From an uncultured Candidatus Saccharibacteria bacterium (GTDB lineage: Bacteria; Patescibacteriota; Saccharimonadia; Saccharimonadales; Saccharimonadaceae), in assembly GCA_946406665.1 (NCBI GenBank), contig CAMJLE010000003.1, positions 1-61,951 on the forward strand: a stretch of DNA of 61,951 nt, in the 5' to 3' direction. Below, in pieces: positions 33,507 to 43,052 of this stretch (position 1 is the first letter of the stretch; each line of letters begins with the position of its first letter). Both the position numbers and the translations under genes were made by a program. The notes under the pieces were generated by a model. It had not been told where the DNA came from. It ran no database searches and saw only the letters and a program-made list of their open reading frames with translations.

Positions 33507-35609
33507 ATGGCTATTGACAAATTAAATATGCTAATGGTAACATTGGGGCAAAATAAGGTCAAAATAAAAAACAAAGGAATAATAAAGATGATGAGAGTAT
33601 CTGGCGAAATGGGCGGCGGAGGCAGCCACGAGGCAGAAAAGAGCCCAGAAGAGATCATGGATATAGTTGAGTTGGCGGGCGAAGAGGCGCAGAGAAAAGC
33701 GTTTAAAATGGCGTATCCGGATCAGGAGTTCAATCTGGCGAGCATTTATAATGGGGACTATGACGACAACGTAATAAAGAATATCTATGAAAAGCTAAGA
33801 GAAATGAGCGCGGAGCAAAGTGCCGGTTCCGAAGGTGGAAGTGCCGGTTCCGAAGGTGGAAGTGCTGGTGAGGCGCCTAGACAAGGTGGCGGTTCAGCCG
33901 AAGGCGAACCCGCACAAGCAGCCCCCGCGGAAGGTAATTCGGGCCATGGTGAGACGCGAGGGAGCGCACAGCGGTCAAAAACCCTTGGGAGCAAATTGTT
34001 GAGGGCGGCAATGGTTGCCGCCGGAGCTGGGTTATTACTTGGTGGCAGCGGCGTTGCGGTACATAACGCTATGAATGCGGGCGCTACGGTTGCCGGTGCA
34101 GGTGAAGCGATTGGTGATGAAGCTGATACCAGTAGCGAAGATGACGCTTCTGTAGTTAGCGAAGCGATGGGGGCGGCGGCGGAAGGCGTACAGGATGCTG
34201 CTGATTCTATAGCGGAGAATGCGAAAGCTGGTGCAGAAGATGAAGATTCTGCGGAGAAAGAAGCGATGGAGTTTTGGTTAGGGCACTACGCTGGCCACTA
34301 TGCAGGAGAAGATGGTACTGGCACTAACCCTGACAAGTTGAAGTCAGTTAATATAGATAAACCTTTGGAGTATGAAACGCTTGATGAGGCGACGGACTTG
34401 CTCGTTGAACAGCTTGAGGACCAGCCAGCTTCTCTTGCCGTTACTTCATTCTGTTTGTTGCACGAGTTAGGGGCCGAGGGGGTCGATGAAAAAGGTATGA
34501 ATGGCGTATTGGAAGACTTAGAAAATGATGGTCTCCATAAGGACTTGCTAGATATTATTACCAATGCGATGAAAGAGGCTGCTCAAGACAAGGACAAGGA
34601 GCGAGTAAGGAAGGTCCGTCTTCCGGATGGTCAATATGCAAACGTATACTTTACAGATACGGCCGATGGCGGGCAGGTTACGTCTGAAAATATTGTCATT
34701 AATCATTGTGTAACTCATGAAAATGGTACGCCAGCCATTGCTTACGATATAGTATTGGATCGCGATGAGGTTGTGTCGATTCTTGAGAAGCGTGGGATTA
34801 AGTTTGAAGACTCCGCTGGTGGCGGAAAGGTTGAGTTTACGCTCATATTTAAGGAAGAGTGTAGGCAGCTAGTTATTAAGATGGACGATGGTCGAGTTTA
34901 CGAAGTGGTCGTCAGTACGACCCCGGAGTTGCCGGAGGAGAAGAAAAAAGAGCTAGAGCCGAAGCAACCGGTACCAAATCAAGAAGAGGAGCTTGAGTCG
35001 AAAACCGAGTTCGACGAATATACTACGCTTGACGAAAGCGCGCATGCTGCTGGCGATGAAAATTATACTAAAGGATGGGACCAAAACGTTACCGGTGATG
35101 GATCGGCGCAAGTAGCTGCTACTGACCACGATACGACCGAAAACATGGAAGGTGCGGGCGGCACAGGTGTCGGAGAGCAGGAGGCGACACAGGCACCGAA
35201 GAGCGAAGAGGCACAACAGGCCAATGGGGAATTTGGCGATCAGGGTGGCGAAGATGATGATTCCGATAGTGATAGTGGGTGGTCTGATGATGGCGGAGAT
35301 GAATCGTCTGGCGGCGGTAGCGAATCGTCTGGCGGCGGCGGAGGCGGTAACTCTGATGATGGCGGTAGCGAATCGTCTGGCGGCGGCGGAGGTAGCTCTG
35401 ACGATGGTGGTAGCGAATCATTTGGCGGTGGCGGAGGAGACTCTGGCGGTGGCGGTAGCGAATCATCTGGCGGCGGCGGAGGCGAATCATCTGGCGGCGG
35501 CGAAGCTGTACAAAATAATGCCGACAATGCTGGGAGCGAAACTAACCAGGCGGCCGAAAGCCAGCCGGATGTGCAAGACTTGAGCGGAATGAGCATGGAC
35601 GATATTTAA
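33507..35609 (+). CDS. Large acidic membrane protein with Gly/Ser repeats (start possibly near 33591)
   Basis: Central TM LLRAAMVAAGAGLLLGGSGVAV; C-terminal SESSGGGGG repeats. Confidence 0.65.
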   Translation: MAIDKLNMLMVTLGQNKVKIKNKGIIKMMRVSGEMGGGGSHEAEKSPEEIMDIVELAGEEAQRKAFKMAYPDQEFNLASIYNGDYDDNVIKNIYEKLREMSAEQSAGSEGGSAGSEGGSAGEAPRQGGGSAEGEPAQAAPAEGNSGHGETRGSAQRSKTLGSKLLRAAMVAAGAGLLLGGSGVAVHNAMNAGATVAGAGEAIGDEADTSSEDDASVVSEAMGAAAEGVQDAADSIAENAKAGAEDEDSAEKEAMEFWLGHYAGHYAGEDGTGTNPDKLKSVNIDKPLEYETLDEATDLLVEQLEDQPASLAVTSFCLLHELGAEGVDEKGMNGVLEDLENDGLHKDLLDIITNAMKEAAQDKDKERVRKVRLPDGQYANVYFTDTADGGQVTSENIVINHCVTHENGTPAIAYDIVLDRDEVVSILEKRGIKFEDSAGGGKVEFTLIFKEECRQLVIKMDDGRVYEVVVSTTPELPEEKKKELEPKQPVPNQEEELESKTEFDEYTTLDESAHAAGDENYTKGWDQNVTGDGSAQVAATDHDTTENMEGAGGTGVGEQEATQAPKSEEAQQANGEFGDQGGEDDDSDSDSGWSDDGGDESSGGGSESSGGGGGGNSDDGGSESSGGGGGSSDDGGSESFGGGGGDSGGGGSESSGGGGGESSGGGEAVQNNADNAGSETNQAAESQPDVQDLSGMSMDDI
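35299..35509 (+). repeat. Tandem ggcggtagcgaatcgtctggcggcggcgga repeats coding Gly/Ser tract
   Basis: Direct reading. Confidence 0.8.
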
Positions 35610-35635
35610 AGGTAGTTGGTAAAAAGGAGCACAAT

Positions 35636-37282
35636 ATGCAAAAACAAAGGAATATCAAGTTTAAGTGGAGACTGATGCAGGTAGGTCTGTCGACGCTAGC
35701 GCTTGCAGCACTAGCGCCGGTGGCGACGTCGTATGCGGTCGATTCCTGGGGGCCAGAGCGACCAACCTATACGATGAAGAAGCCGGCCGACCATCCTACC
35801 TTCAACTCCATCACGGACAACAATGTCATTGGCGATGAGCGTGACTTTGTGCGCGTTGCTGAAAAAGGTGGCAAAAAATGGCTCAATGAAGTTAAGATTG
35901 TTCCTGGTAAGACCTACCAAGTGTTTATCTTTTACCATAACAACGCTGCTTCTAATCTCAATGAGGGTGGCAAGGGCTATGCACAAAAAGCGAAGATCCG
36001 TAGTAGTTTTCCAACGAAAGTTAATTCTTCTGCAAAGGGTAAAGTTAGTGCGACGATTTCGTCTACAACAACAACCCCAAAGGAAGTGTATGATGTAGCG
36101 TTCTTTACGACCGATTCAAAGGCGGATGTTTCGTTAGAGTATGTATTAGGTTCAGCCATCATCTATAACCAGGGCAAACTGAATGGTACCGTATTGAGTA
36201 GGGAACTGTTTTCTACTGGTGATTACATTGGATTTAATAAGCTTAGTGGGGTACTACCTGGTTGTAGTGAATATTCTGGGCATATTATTTACGAAGTTAA
36301 GGCCAAACAGGCCAGTTCGAAATCTTCCAAGTCAGTGTCATTAGATGGTAAGAATTTCTTTAGTAGCGTTACGGCGAAGCCTGGCGATACGGTTACCTAT
36401 AAGATTTCTTTTAGCAATACCGGTTCGGAAACTCTAAATGATGTTACTTTCCGTGATGCGTTGCCAAAAGGCGTAACATTTGTGTCGGGTAGCATAAAGC
36501 TCTATAACGATGCTACGAAATCGACTAGGAGCTTGACGGATGCACTAGTGAAGAATGGCGTAAATACCGGTAAGTGGGGGAAGGGTGTTTCTGGGACGAT
36601 TACCTATCAGGTAAAAGTAGATAAAGATATCGTGAAAGATGGTGATTGTGGTACGAATTTGTTCAAGAATACCGTACGCACTACAACGAATGAGACTGGC
36701 TCTGCCACCTCGACTGCAACGATAAAAGTCGAAAAGACTTGCGAAGAACCACCAAAAGATCCTTGTCTCAATGAAGACGGTACGGTAAAGACTGAATGCT
36801 GTGACCAAGAAAAATACAAAGATTTGCCACAGTGTAAGGAAGAGCCGGACCCATGTCTAAATGAAGATGGTACGGTAAAGACTGAATGCTGCGACCAGGA
36901 AAAGTATAAAGACTTGCCACAATGTTCGGAAAAACCAGATCCGTGTCTGAACGAGGATGGTAGCGTAAAGACTGAATGCTGCGACCAAGAAAAATACAAA
37001 GATTTGCCACAGTGTAAAGAGCCTGATCCATGTCTCAATGATGATGGTTCTGTAAAGACTGAATGTTGCGACAAGGAAGAGTATAAAGATCTTCCACAAT
37101 GTAAGAAAGATGAGCCAAAGCCAACCCCATATTTGCCAAATACTGGCCCTGGCGAAATTGCCTTAGCAATTGTGGCTGCGTTCTGTGTTGTTACTGGTGT
37201 GACTTACTGGTATCGTAGCCAGAAAGAAGTCGCTGAAGTACAAAAAGAAGTAAAGCACGGCAACGGCGAACATAAACAATAA
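35636..37282 (+). CDS. Surface protein: signal peptide, DUF11-type domain, four Cys-rich repeats, LPNTG-TM C-terminus
   Basis: LALAALAPVATSYAVDS signal; AKPGDTVTYKISFSNTGSETLNDVTFRDALPKGVTFVSGS; YLPNTGPGEIALAIVAAFCVVTGV. Confidence 0.85.
   Translation: MQKQRNIKFKWRLMQVGLSTLALAALAPVATSYAVDSWGPERPTYTMKKPADHPTFNSITDNNVIGDERDFVRVAEKGGKKWLNEVKIVPGKTYQVFIFYHNNAASNLNEGGKGYAQKAKIRSSFPTKVNSSAKGKVSATISSTTTTPKEVYDVAFFTTDSKADVSLEYVLGSAIIYNQGKLNGTVLSRELFSTGDYIGFNKLSGVLPGCSEYSGHIIYEVKAKQASSKSSKSVSLDGKNFFSSVTAKPGDTVTYKISFSNTGSETLNDVTFRDALPKGVTFVSGSIKLYNDATKSTRSLTDALVKNGVNTGKWGKGVSGTITYQVKVDKDIVKDGDCGTNLFKNTVRTTTNETGSATSTATIKVEKTCEEPPKDPCLNEDGTVKTECCDQEKYKDLPQCKEEPDPCLNEDGTVKTECCDQEKYKDLPQCSEKPDPCLNEDGSVKTECCDQEKYKDLPQCKEPDPCLNDDGSVKTECCDKEEYKDLPQCKKDEPKPTPYLPNTGPGEIALAIVAAFCVVTGVTYWYRSQKEVAEVQKEVKHGNGEHKQ
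36758..37105 (+). repeat. Four tandem 87-90-bp repeats encoding DPCLNEDGTVKTECCDQEKYKDLPQCKE
   Basis: Copies start at 36758, 36848, 36938 and 37025. Confidence 0.95.
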
Positions 37283-37317
37283 AGATTTGCACGCTCCTTT
37301 AAGCATTTCTTAAACGA

Positions 37318-37353
37318 ATAGACGCTAGTACGGGTATCCTAGCGTCTATTTTT
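37318..37353 (+). terminator. Intrinsic terminator
   Basis: AATAGACGCTAG...CTAGCGTCTATTTTT. Confidence 0.85.
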
Positions 37354-37415
37354 ATGCTTAGGCTTGAATTATCGGTGGTTTTTTGCTATAATTTCGCAAG
37401 TAATAAAGGAATTTT

Positions 37416-37727
37416 ATGAAAAAAGCAGTCATAAAGGTTGGCGGCAAGCAATATATTGTCGCTGAAAAAGAGACCCTCCGTGTGGACCTCCTCCCGGAAG
37501 GAACTAAAGATCTCGCTTTAGATGCTTTACTCGTTATCGACGGTGATAAGACTACCGTTGGCGATCCAATCGTAAAAGGAGTAAAGGTGAAGGCGAAGGT
37601 CGTAGAAGCAAAGGTAGCTGGCGACAAAATTCGCGTTATTCGCTACCACTCCAAGAAGCGTGTACATACCGAGATTGGGCATCGCCAGAAATACTCTGAG
37701 ATTGAAATCGAGAGCATTGGTAAATAA
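37416..37727 (+). CDS. rplU: 50S ribosomal protein L21
   Basis: KKAVIKVGGKQYIVAEKETLRVDLL...VIRYHSKKRVHTEIGHRQKYSEIEI. Confidence 0.93.
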   Translation: MKKAVIKVGGKQYIVAEKETLRVDLLPEGTKDLALDALLVIDGDKTTVGDPIVKGVKVKAKVVEAKVAGDKIRVIRYHSKKRVHTEIGHRQKYSEIEIESIGK

Positions 37728-37757
37728 AAAAATCCCCCCGTACAAGGGGGATTTTTG
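37726..37757 (+). terminator. rplU terminator
   Basis: AAAAATCCCCC-cgtac-AAGGGGGATTTTT. Confidence 0.85.
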
Positions 37758-37857
37758 ATGCGTTTTTTGCGAAATGGTAGTGCTAAATTAATGTGGCTTA
37801 TGCTATTATTTATGTAACAATAATAACCTCGGTGAGACGAGGGAAAGCGGAGGAAAA

Positions 37858-38472
37858 ATGAGTAAGAAAAAGAAAACAGCTATTGCTGCGTTGATCGTGC
37901 TAGGTATTGTGGCGGTAGGCTTGGCTGCTGGCGTATATGCGAAGTATATTGCGTCGTTTACGGCGAATGGCGGTCAGGCTGTAGTGGCTAAGTGGGCGTT
38001 CGAATCCGATAATGAGTCAAAGACTGTGTCCTGCAATCTAAGCGACACCTATACCGCTAGCACGCTAGTTAATGGGAAGATTGCGCCCGGCACGTCTGGC
38101 GTATGCAAGATTCAGCTCGTGAATACTAATAGCGACGTGGCTGTTAGATATACGGTTAGGCCAGTTTTAGACAATAACGGGAAGATTGAAAATCAGCCAT
38201 CTAACTTGAAGCTGTACACTGATGCTGATCATCAAAATGCGCTTACGGCTACTGGTGTTTCTGGCAACTTGACTCCTAATCAATCTAATGCTACGGAAGT
38301 TGCCATTTATTGGGAATGGAAGTATGAAACAGGTGGTTCTGTTACGTCTGGCAATATAGTGGATTCACAGAAAGAAGGCGATGTTGCGGATACGAATGAC
38401 GGCAAAGATTCGAAAACGATGGCTGTATCCTTCGAGGTGCAGGGCATTCAAATACAACCTAGTGCTCAATAA
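37858..38472 (+). CDS. TasA/CalY-like (SipW-dependent signal type) fibre-type protein
   Basis: KKKKTAIAALIVLGIVAVGLAAGVYAKYIASFTANGG...IAPGTSGVCKIQLVNTNSDVAVRYTV. Confidence 0.6.
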   Translation: MSKKKKTAIAALIVLGIVAVGLAAGVYAKYIASFTANGGQAVVAKWAFESDNESKTVSCNLSDTYTASTLVNGKIAPGTSGVCKIQLVNTNSDVAVRYTVRPVLDNNGKIENQPSNLKLYTDADHQNALTATGVSGNLTPNQSNATEVAIYWEWKYETGGSVTSGNIVDSQKEGDVADTNDGKDSKTMAVSFEVQGIQIQPSAQ

Positions 38473-38493
38473 TCTGGGTTGAAAAAATATTTA

Positions 38494-38550
38494 GCGTGGA
38501 GGTTTAGCCTCCACGTGGCCAATGAATAAATTAATTGTCCGCGTGGAGGC
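38494..38550 (+). promoter_or_regulatory. Leader/intergenic element with mutually exclusive hairpins (A-A'-A)
   Basis: GCGTGGAGG (38494), CCTCCACG (38508), GCGTGGAGG (38541). Confidence 0.6.
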
Positions 38551-38567
38551 TAAGAAGTAGATACGTA

Positions 38568-39341
38568 ATGAAGAAGGAAGAGCGAAAGGGCAGCAACAAA
38601 ATATTGTGCGTGATCGTGGTCTTATTATTGGCGGCGATTGCTATTTTGCTTTGGCTCCTCTTTAGGCCACAGCCAGAGCCGGCTAAGATTCCAACTGGCA
38701 ATGTTGATGTTTTCGACATTAGAATCGGTTGCCTTTGTGGCCGCAAAGACGACGACGATAATAAGGGTGGTGATGATGACGATTCGGGGTGTGACAGAGA
38801 CGCAGATGGCTTTTATCCGAATGTGTCGCCTGGCAAGAATAGCCAGAAAGGAAACTCCGAAAAGACGATAAATGGCGATACTGACACAGACGTTGATCGT
38901 GCTGGCATAGTTTACGTTGACGATAAAAATGGTTGGTACGTCTATCAGAAGAGCTTAGAGATTTTTAATAATGCGGCATTCGAATATACGAATAAGATTG
39001 CGCCGGGGGTGTCGAATTCTTATGATTTTAAAGTTCATAATGAGACAAGCAATAAGATTCAATATAATATTGAATTCTCTGAAGAATCCGAATATGCCGT
39101 AAATATGAAATACCGATTGAAGAGGGCGGGCGCCTATGTGGTTGGCAGTGAGACGGAGTGGGTATCCGCAGAGCAACTTTCGACATCGATGAAGCAATTG
39201 GCCATAGATGGGGTGGATACATATACGCTGGATTGGATGTGGCCATATGAGGACGGAAAAGACGGCCAGGACACGAAAGCTGGAGAGAATATGAGGTCCG
39301 AGTATCATTTAGGGATTAAGGTAAACTTTGAGGAAGTGTAG
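38568..39341 (+). CDS. TasA/CalY-like membrane-anchored surface protein
   Basis: N-terminal TM; YTNKIAPGVSNSYDFKVHNETSNKIQYNIEFSEE...LDWMWPYEDG-DGQDTKAG. Confidence 0.6.
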   Translation: MKKEERKGSNKILCVIVVLLLAAIAILLWLLFRPQPEPAKIPTGNVDVFDIRIGCLCGRKDDDDNKGGDDDDSGCDRDADGFYPNVSPGKNSQKGNSEKTINGDTDTDVDRAGIVYVDDKNGWYVYQKSLEIFNNAAFEYTNKIAPGVSNSYDFKVHNETSNKIQYNIEFSEESEYAVNMKYRLKRAGAYVVGSETEWVSAEQLSTSMKQLAIDGVDTYTLDWMWPYEDGKDGQDTKAGENMRSEYHLGIKVNFEEV

Positions 39342-39343
39342 TA

Positions 39344-39859
39344 GTGCGAGGGAGAAGGCAACATATTTCAGTTATGAAATTGGGGCTTGGATTGTTGTTG
39401 TTACTTGCAATTACGGCAGTGGCGACGGCGAGCATTTTTGTAGTGGCGAAGATGATCGGTCTAGTTAATGCGACTGACGGAGATATGCAGGTGGCGAAGT
39501 GGGATGTGCAGGTCGCCGGCGCGAGCGAAGCCGTAAACATGGTTGCGGGCGGCGCGGCGCAATCATATACCGTTACTGTGACAAATAATTCGGATGTGTC
39601 GAGTACTTATGCGATAAAGGTGTCTAACATTCCGGCGGGGATAAAAGTTGGGCTGGCGAGTGGCCCTCTACAGGAGCCGAATGATGGTACGGTTATTTTT
39701 ACGAACACGGGTGGCGCTTTAGGGTTTGAGGCGCCAAACAATAGTCGGCAGCACACTTTAGTGCTACAAGCGGATCTAGATGACGCGGTGGCGACGCCAG
39801 AAAATGGCGAGCGAATAGATGTGGACATTATGTTTACTCAGGAGGATCCACGAGTATGA
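39344..39859 (+). CDS. TasA/CalY-like secreted protein
   Basis: N-terminal TM then VAKWDVQVAGASEAVNMVAGGAAQSYTVTVTNNSDVSSTYAIKVSNIPAGI. Confidence 0.55.
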   Translation: MRGRRQHISVMKLGLGLLLLLAITAVATASIFVVAKMIGLVNATDGDMQVAKWDVQVAGASEAVNMVAGGAAQSYTVTVTNNSDVSSTYAIKVSNIPAGIKVGLASGPLQEPNDGTVIFTNTGGALGFEAPNNSRQHTLVLQADLDDAVATPENGERIDVDIMFTQEDPRV

Positions 39860-41796
39860 TGCGACGCAAGATGGTGATGGCAGCGATGCTGTTGATGGCG
39901 GTTAGCCTTAGCATAGCGTATGCGCCGAGTGCACAGGCGAAATATATTGATGCCAAGAATGTAAAGATGACCATTAATATATGTAAGCCGCGTTATATGG
40001 TGCATTTCGATGCGAATGCGAATGACGAGGTAGAGGGGGAGATGGATGATCAGGAGTTTACCTATGGTACTGAGCGGGCGCTGACGCTAAATAATTACAC
40101 GCGTGAAGGCTATTCTTTTGCAGGATGGAATACTTTGGCGGACGCCGGCGATGGTGGCCATGCGTATAGCAATGGCCAGAGAGTGCGAGATTTGGATGCT
40201 CTTGATGGCACGGTGGTGGATGGCGAAGTGGTAACTTTGTATGCGCAGTGGGAAGAAGTAGCAATGCACGAGGTCTTTAGGATGGCTGGCGCTTGCACTT
40301 TTAATGGTGGCAATGAGATAACAGGTGGGTCTGATTGCCCTTACGCTAATCAGGGGCTTACCTATATTAATACTGGTGTAAAGTTATATTCTGAAGAAAA
40401 CTATGATAAGGATTACGAGATTGGCTTTACGATTGATTCGTATACTCCGAATAGTAACGTGAACCAAGCTGTTTTTATGAATTCAAAACTTGAGGATGAG
40501 TCGTCGGGGTATCCTGGTATTGTAGTACGCAAGAGTGGTAACGACATAGAGATAACTCAGACAATCAATGGCGTGAAGGAAATGAGAAAAAAGGCCGCCA
40601 ATAAAACTAAAAAGGTGGTAATAATGCGTGTCGGTGGGATAGTTTACTACTCGTTCGACGATGGGGACTTCTTGGAATTGCAGGATATAAGTGGAACGTC
40701 ACAGTATTTTGATACGGCGGTTTGGTTTGGTGCGGCGGCGGATGCGAATAATAACCCATTAAGGTATCTAAGGGGTACGTTATCGGATTTGTATGTCAAG
40801 ATGGGTCAGAGCGATAGCCGAACGATTACCTTCCATGCGCATTGTGACGATGTGGCAGGATGTGCTGATCCGGCACCATTAGCGGTGATTGCGTCGCGTA
40901 GAATCGGAGATATCTTGCCGATTCCAGTAAAAAGTGGCTATACGTTTAGCGGTTGGTTTACGGAAGAGGACGGTCAAGGAACGCGCATAAATGCAAATTC
41001 AGTGTTGACGGAAGACATCGAAGTGCATGCATACTGGCGAGAAGATAATAGCGTATGTGAAGTGGGTGGAGTTGGCCATGAGACTTTGGCGGATTGTTTG
41101 AATGCGGCGGCGCAAATACAAGGAAGAGTGGTAATTAAGCTAGTCCAGGATACGCATGAAAATATCACGATTGCTGCGGGGATGGATATCGAATTTGATT
41201 TGGGTGATTACATAATGGGTGACGATGGTGTCCAAAATAAGCCGGTTATTGATAATTTTGGAACGGTAAAAATAACAAATGGTACTTTGACTTCGAAGAT
41301 GGGGGCTGGCGTATTCGACAATGAAGTGGGCGCAAGCTTATATATGAGTGGCGGTCAAATCATTGCCACGGGGACGCGCCAGGCGATTTATAATAATGGC
41401 GGCTACGTTGAGCTGTCTGGCGACGCATATCTCAGAGCTTCCTCTTCAGAGCGGGCGACTATGCATAACCTAAAGAACGGCACTTTGATAGTGAAGGGCG
41501 GAACTATTGTTGCGACTAGGCAAGAAGGCATAAAGAATGATTTGGGGAGCGTTACGATAGGTGTGGCTGGTGACGGAATTGATTCGACGACCCCTGTTAT
41601 TCAAGGGACGACTTACGGCATTACGACGACGCCGGATATTACGATGTATGACGGTGTTTTGAGGGGCAGAACAGCAGCAATTAATGATGCGTTGAAGATA
41701 ACCGCGTTTGAGGTGGGAGCTACCCCAGTGGCCGGAACTGAAGTTATTGATGGCGCGACGTATCAGACTTTGCATTACGAAATAAGTGCGCCGTAA
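39856..41796 (+). CDS. Secreted InlB B-repeat (Listeria-Bacteroides repeat) and beta-helix-like adhesin-type protein
   Basis: MVHFDANANDE...REGYSFAGWNTLADAGDGG...VTLYAQW; SGYTFSGWFTEEDGQGTRI; IDNFGTVKITNGTLTS...LYMSGGQIIATGTRQAIYNNGG. Confidence 0.78.
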   Translation: MMRRKMVMAAMLLMAVSLSIAYAPSAQAKYIDAKNVKMTINICKPRYMVHFDANANDEVEGEMDDQEFTYGTERALTLNNYTREGYSFAGWNTLADAGDGGHAYSNGQRVRDLDALDGTVVDGEVVTLYAQWEEVAMHEVFRMAGACTFNGGNEITGGSDCPYANQGLTYINTGVKLYSEENYDKDYEIGFTIDSYTPNSNVNQAVFMNSKLEDESSGYPGIVVRKSGNDIEITQTINGVKEMRKKAANKTKKVVIMRVGGIVYYSFDDGDFLELQDISGTSQYFDTAVWFGAAADANNNPLRYLRGTLSDLYVKMGQSDSRTITFHAHCDDVAGCADPAPLAVIASRRIGDILPIPVKSGYTFSGWFTEEDGQGTRINANSVLTEDIEVHAYWREDNSVCEVGGVGHETLADCLNAAAQIQGRVVIKLVQDTHENITIAAGMDIEFDLGDYIMGDDGVQNKPVIDNFGTVKITNGTLTSKMGAGVFDNEVGASLYMSGGQIIATGTRQAIYNNGGYVELSGDAYLRASSSERATMHNLKNGTLIVKGGTIVATRQEGIKNDLGSVTIGVAGDGIDSTTPVIQGTTYGITTTPDITMYDGVLRGRTAAINDALKITAFEVGATPVAGTEVIDGATYQTLHYEISAP

Positions 41797-41837
41797 CGCG
41801 CCTAAAGCGCTAATGGTGTGCTATTATAGTTATTAGT

Positions 41838-43052
41838 ATGAGTGTGGTAATCGGAATAATAATTGGTATATTGATGTTAATGTTTCTCGTGACGGCGCAC
41901 GAGTTTGGACATTTTATTGCTGCGCGTCGAAACGGGGTGGAAGTAGAGGAATTTGGGATTTGTTTCCCGCCGCGAGCCATGGCGTGGCGCAAGGTAAACG
42001 GAAAGTGGCGCCGATTAAAGAAGAAAGAGTGGAAGAAGCCGCCGGGCAAGGGGACGATTATTTCTTTGAACTGGTTGCCGATTGGTGGTTTTTGTCAAAT
42101 GAAGGGCGAAAGCGATGCCGATACGGAAGTAGGCAGTTTTGGAGCGTCAAATTTCTGGCAAAAAACGAAGATTCTATTCGGCGGCGTGGCGATGAACTGG
42201 CTAGTGGCTTTTGTATTGTTAACTATTTTGGCTTGGATTGGAATGCCTCATTTCTTGGAGGGGCAGTTCAAAATGGAAAATGATACTCGCGTGTTGGTCG
42301 AGACTCCAGTTACGATAGGGGAAGTGATGACGGATAGCCCCGCTAATCGGGCGGGTTTAAGAAACGGCGATATCGTGCGAAAAGCGCGTGTGATGGGAGA
42401 AAATGCGGAAAGGGCCAATATAGCGACAACGCAGGATCTACTAGATTTTAACAATCGGCACGCCGGCAACGTAGTGTACTTTACTTGTGAGCGTGATGGC
42501 AAAGAGACCGTTGTGGAAGTTAAGCTGAATGAAGCTGGTGCTGAGTATTTGTTGGGGGCAGGTATTTCGGGGAATGTGTATTATAGGAGCTCTTGGAGTG
42601 CGCCGATTGTTGGTTTTATGACTACAGCTCAGATAACGGGTGAAACTTTTAAGGGTGTGGGAATGCTTTTGTACAACTTGGTGAGTGGCGTAGTGCAACA
42701 AGTGAACCCTAACCAGGAAGTACGCGAGAATGGTGCGGCGGCAATAAAGAGCGCTGGCGATTCCGTGAGTGGTCCAGTCGGAATAATTGGCGTTTTGTTT
42801 CCGGCTTTTGCAGCCAGCGGCTTGAATAATCTAGCCTTCTTGGTGGCGTTAATATCTATTTCGTTGGCTTGTATGAATGTGTTGCCAATTCCGGCTCTAG
42901 ATGGCGGTAGGTGGCTTCTGATTGCGATTTATCGCTTGCGAAAGAAAAAGTTAACCAAAGAGACCGAGGAAAAAATTGTCGGCAGGGCTTTCATGGTAAT
43001 ATTGGCATTGGCAGCAATAGTGACAGTAATTGATATTATGAGGTTATTCTGA
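41838..43052 (+). CDS. rseP: RseP-type site-2 metalloprotease
   Basis: VTAHEFGHFIAARRNGV, PDZ-like DSPANRAGLRNGDIV, PIPALDGGRWL. Confidence 0.9.
   Translation: MSVVIGIIIGILMLMFLVTAHEFGHFIAARRNGVEVEEFGICFPPRAMAWRKVNGKWRRLKKKEWKKPPGKGTIISLNWLPIGGFCQMKGESDADTEVGSFGASNFWQKTKILFGGVAMNWLVAFVLLTILAWIGMPHFLEGQFKMENDTRVLVETPVTIGEVMTDSPANRAGLRNGDIVRKARVMGENAERANIATTQDLLDFNNRHAGNVVYFTCERDGKETVVEVKLNEAGAEYLLGAGISGNVYYRSSWSAPIVGFMTTAQITGETFKGVGMLLYNLVSGVVQQVNPNQEVRENGAAAIKSAGDSVSGPVGIIGVLFPAFAASGLNNLAFLVALISISLACMNVLPIPALDGGRWLLIAIYRLRKKKLTKETEEKIVGRAFMVILALAAIVTVIDIMRLF

Noticed and set aside
35240-35596. 118-aa antisense Pro/Ser-rich ORF
   Set aside because: Mirror of the Gly/Ser repeat tract.
36607-37074. 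155-aa antisense repeat ORF (SQHSVFTLPSS...)
   Set aside because: Shadow of the Cys-rich tandem repeats on the + strand.
36758-37105. CRISPR-like periodic array
   Set aside because: Repeats are in-frame coding units without unique spacers; protein tandem repeat.
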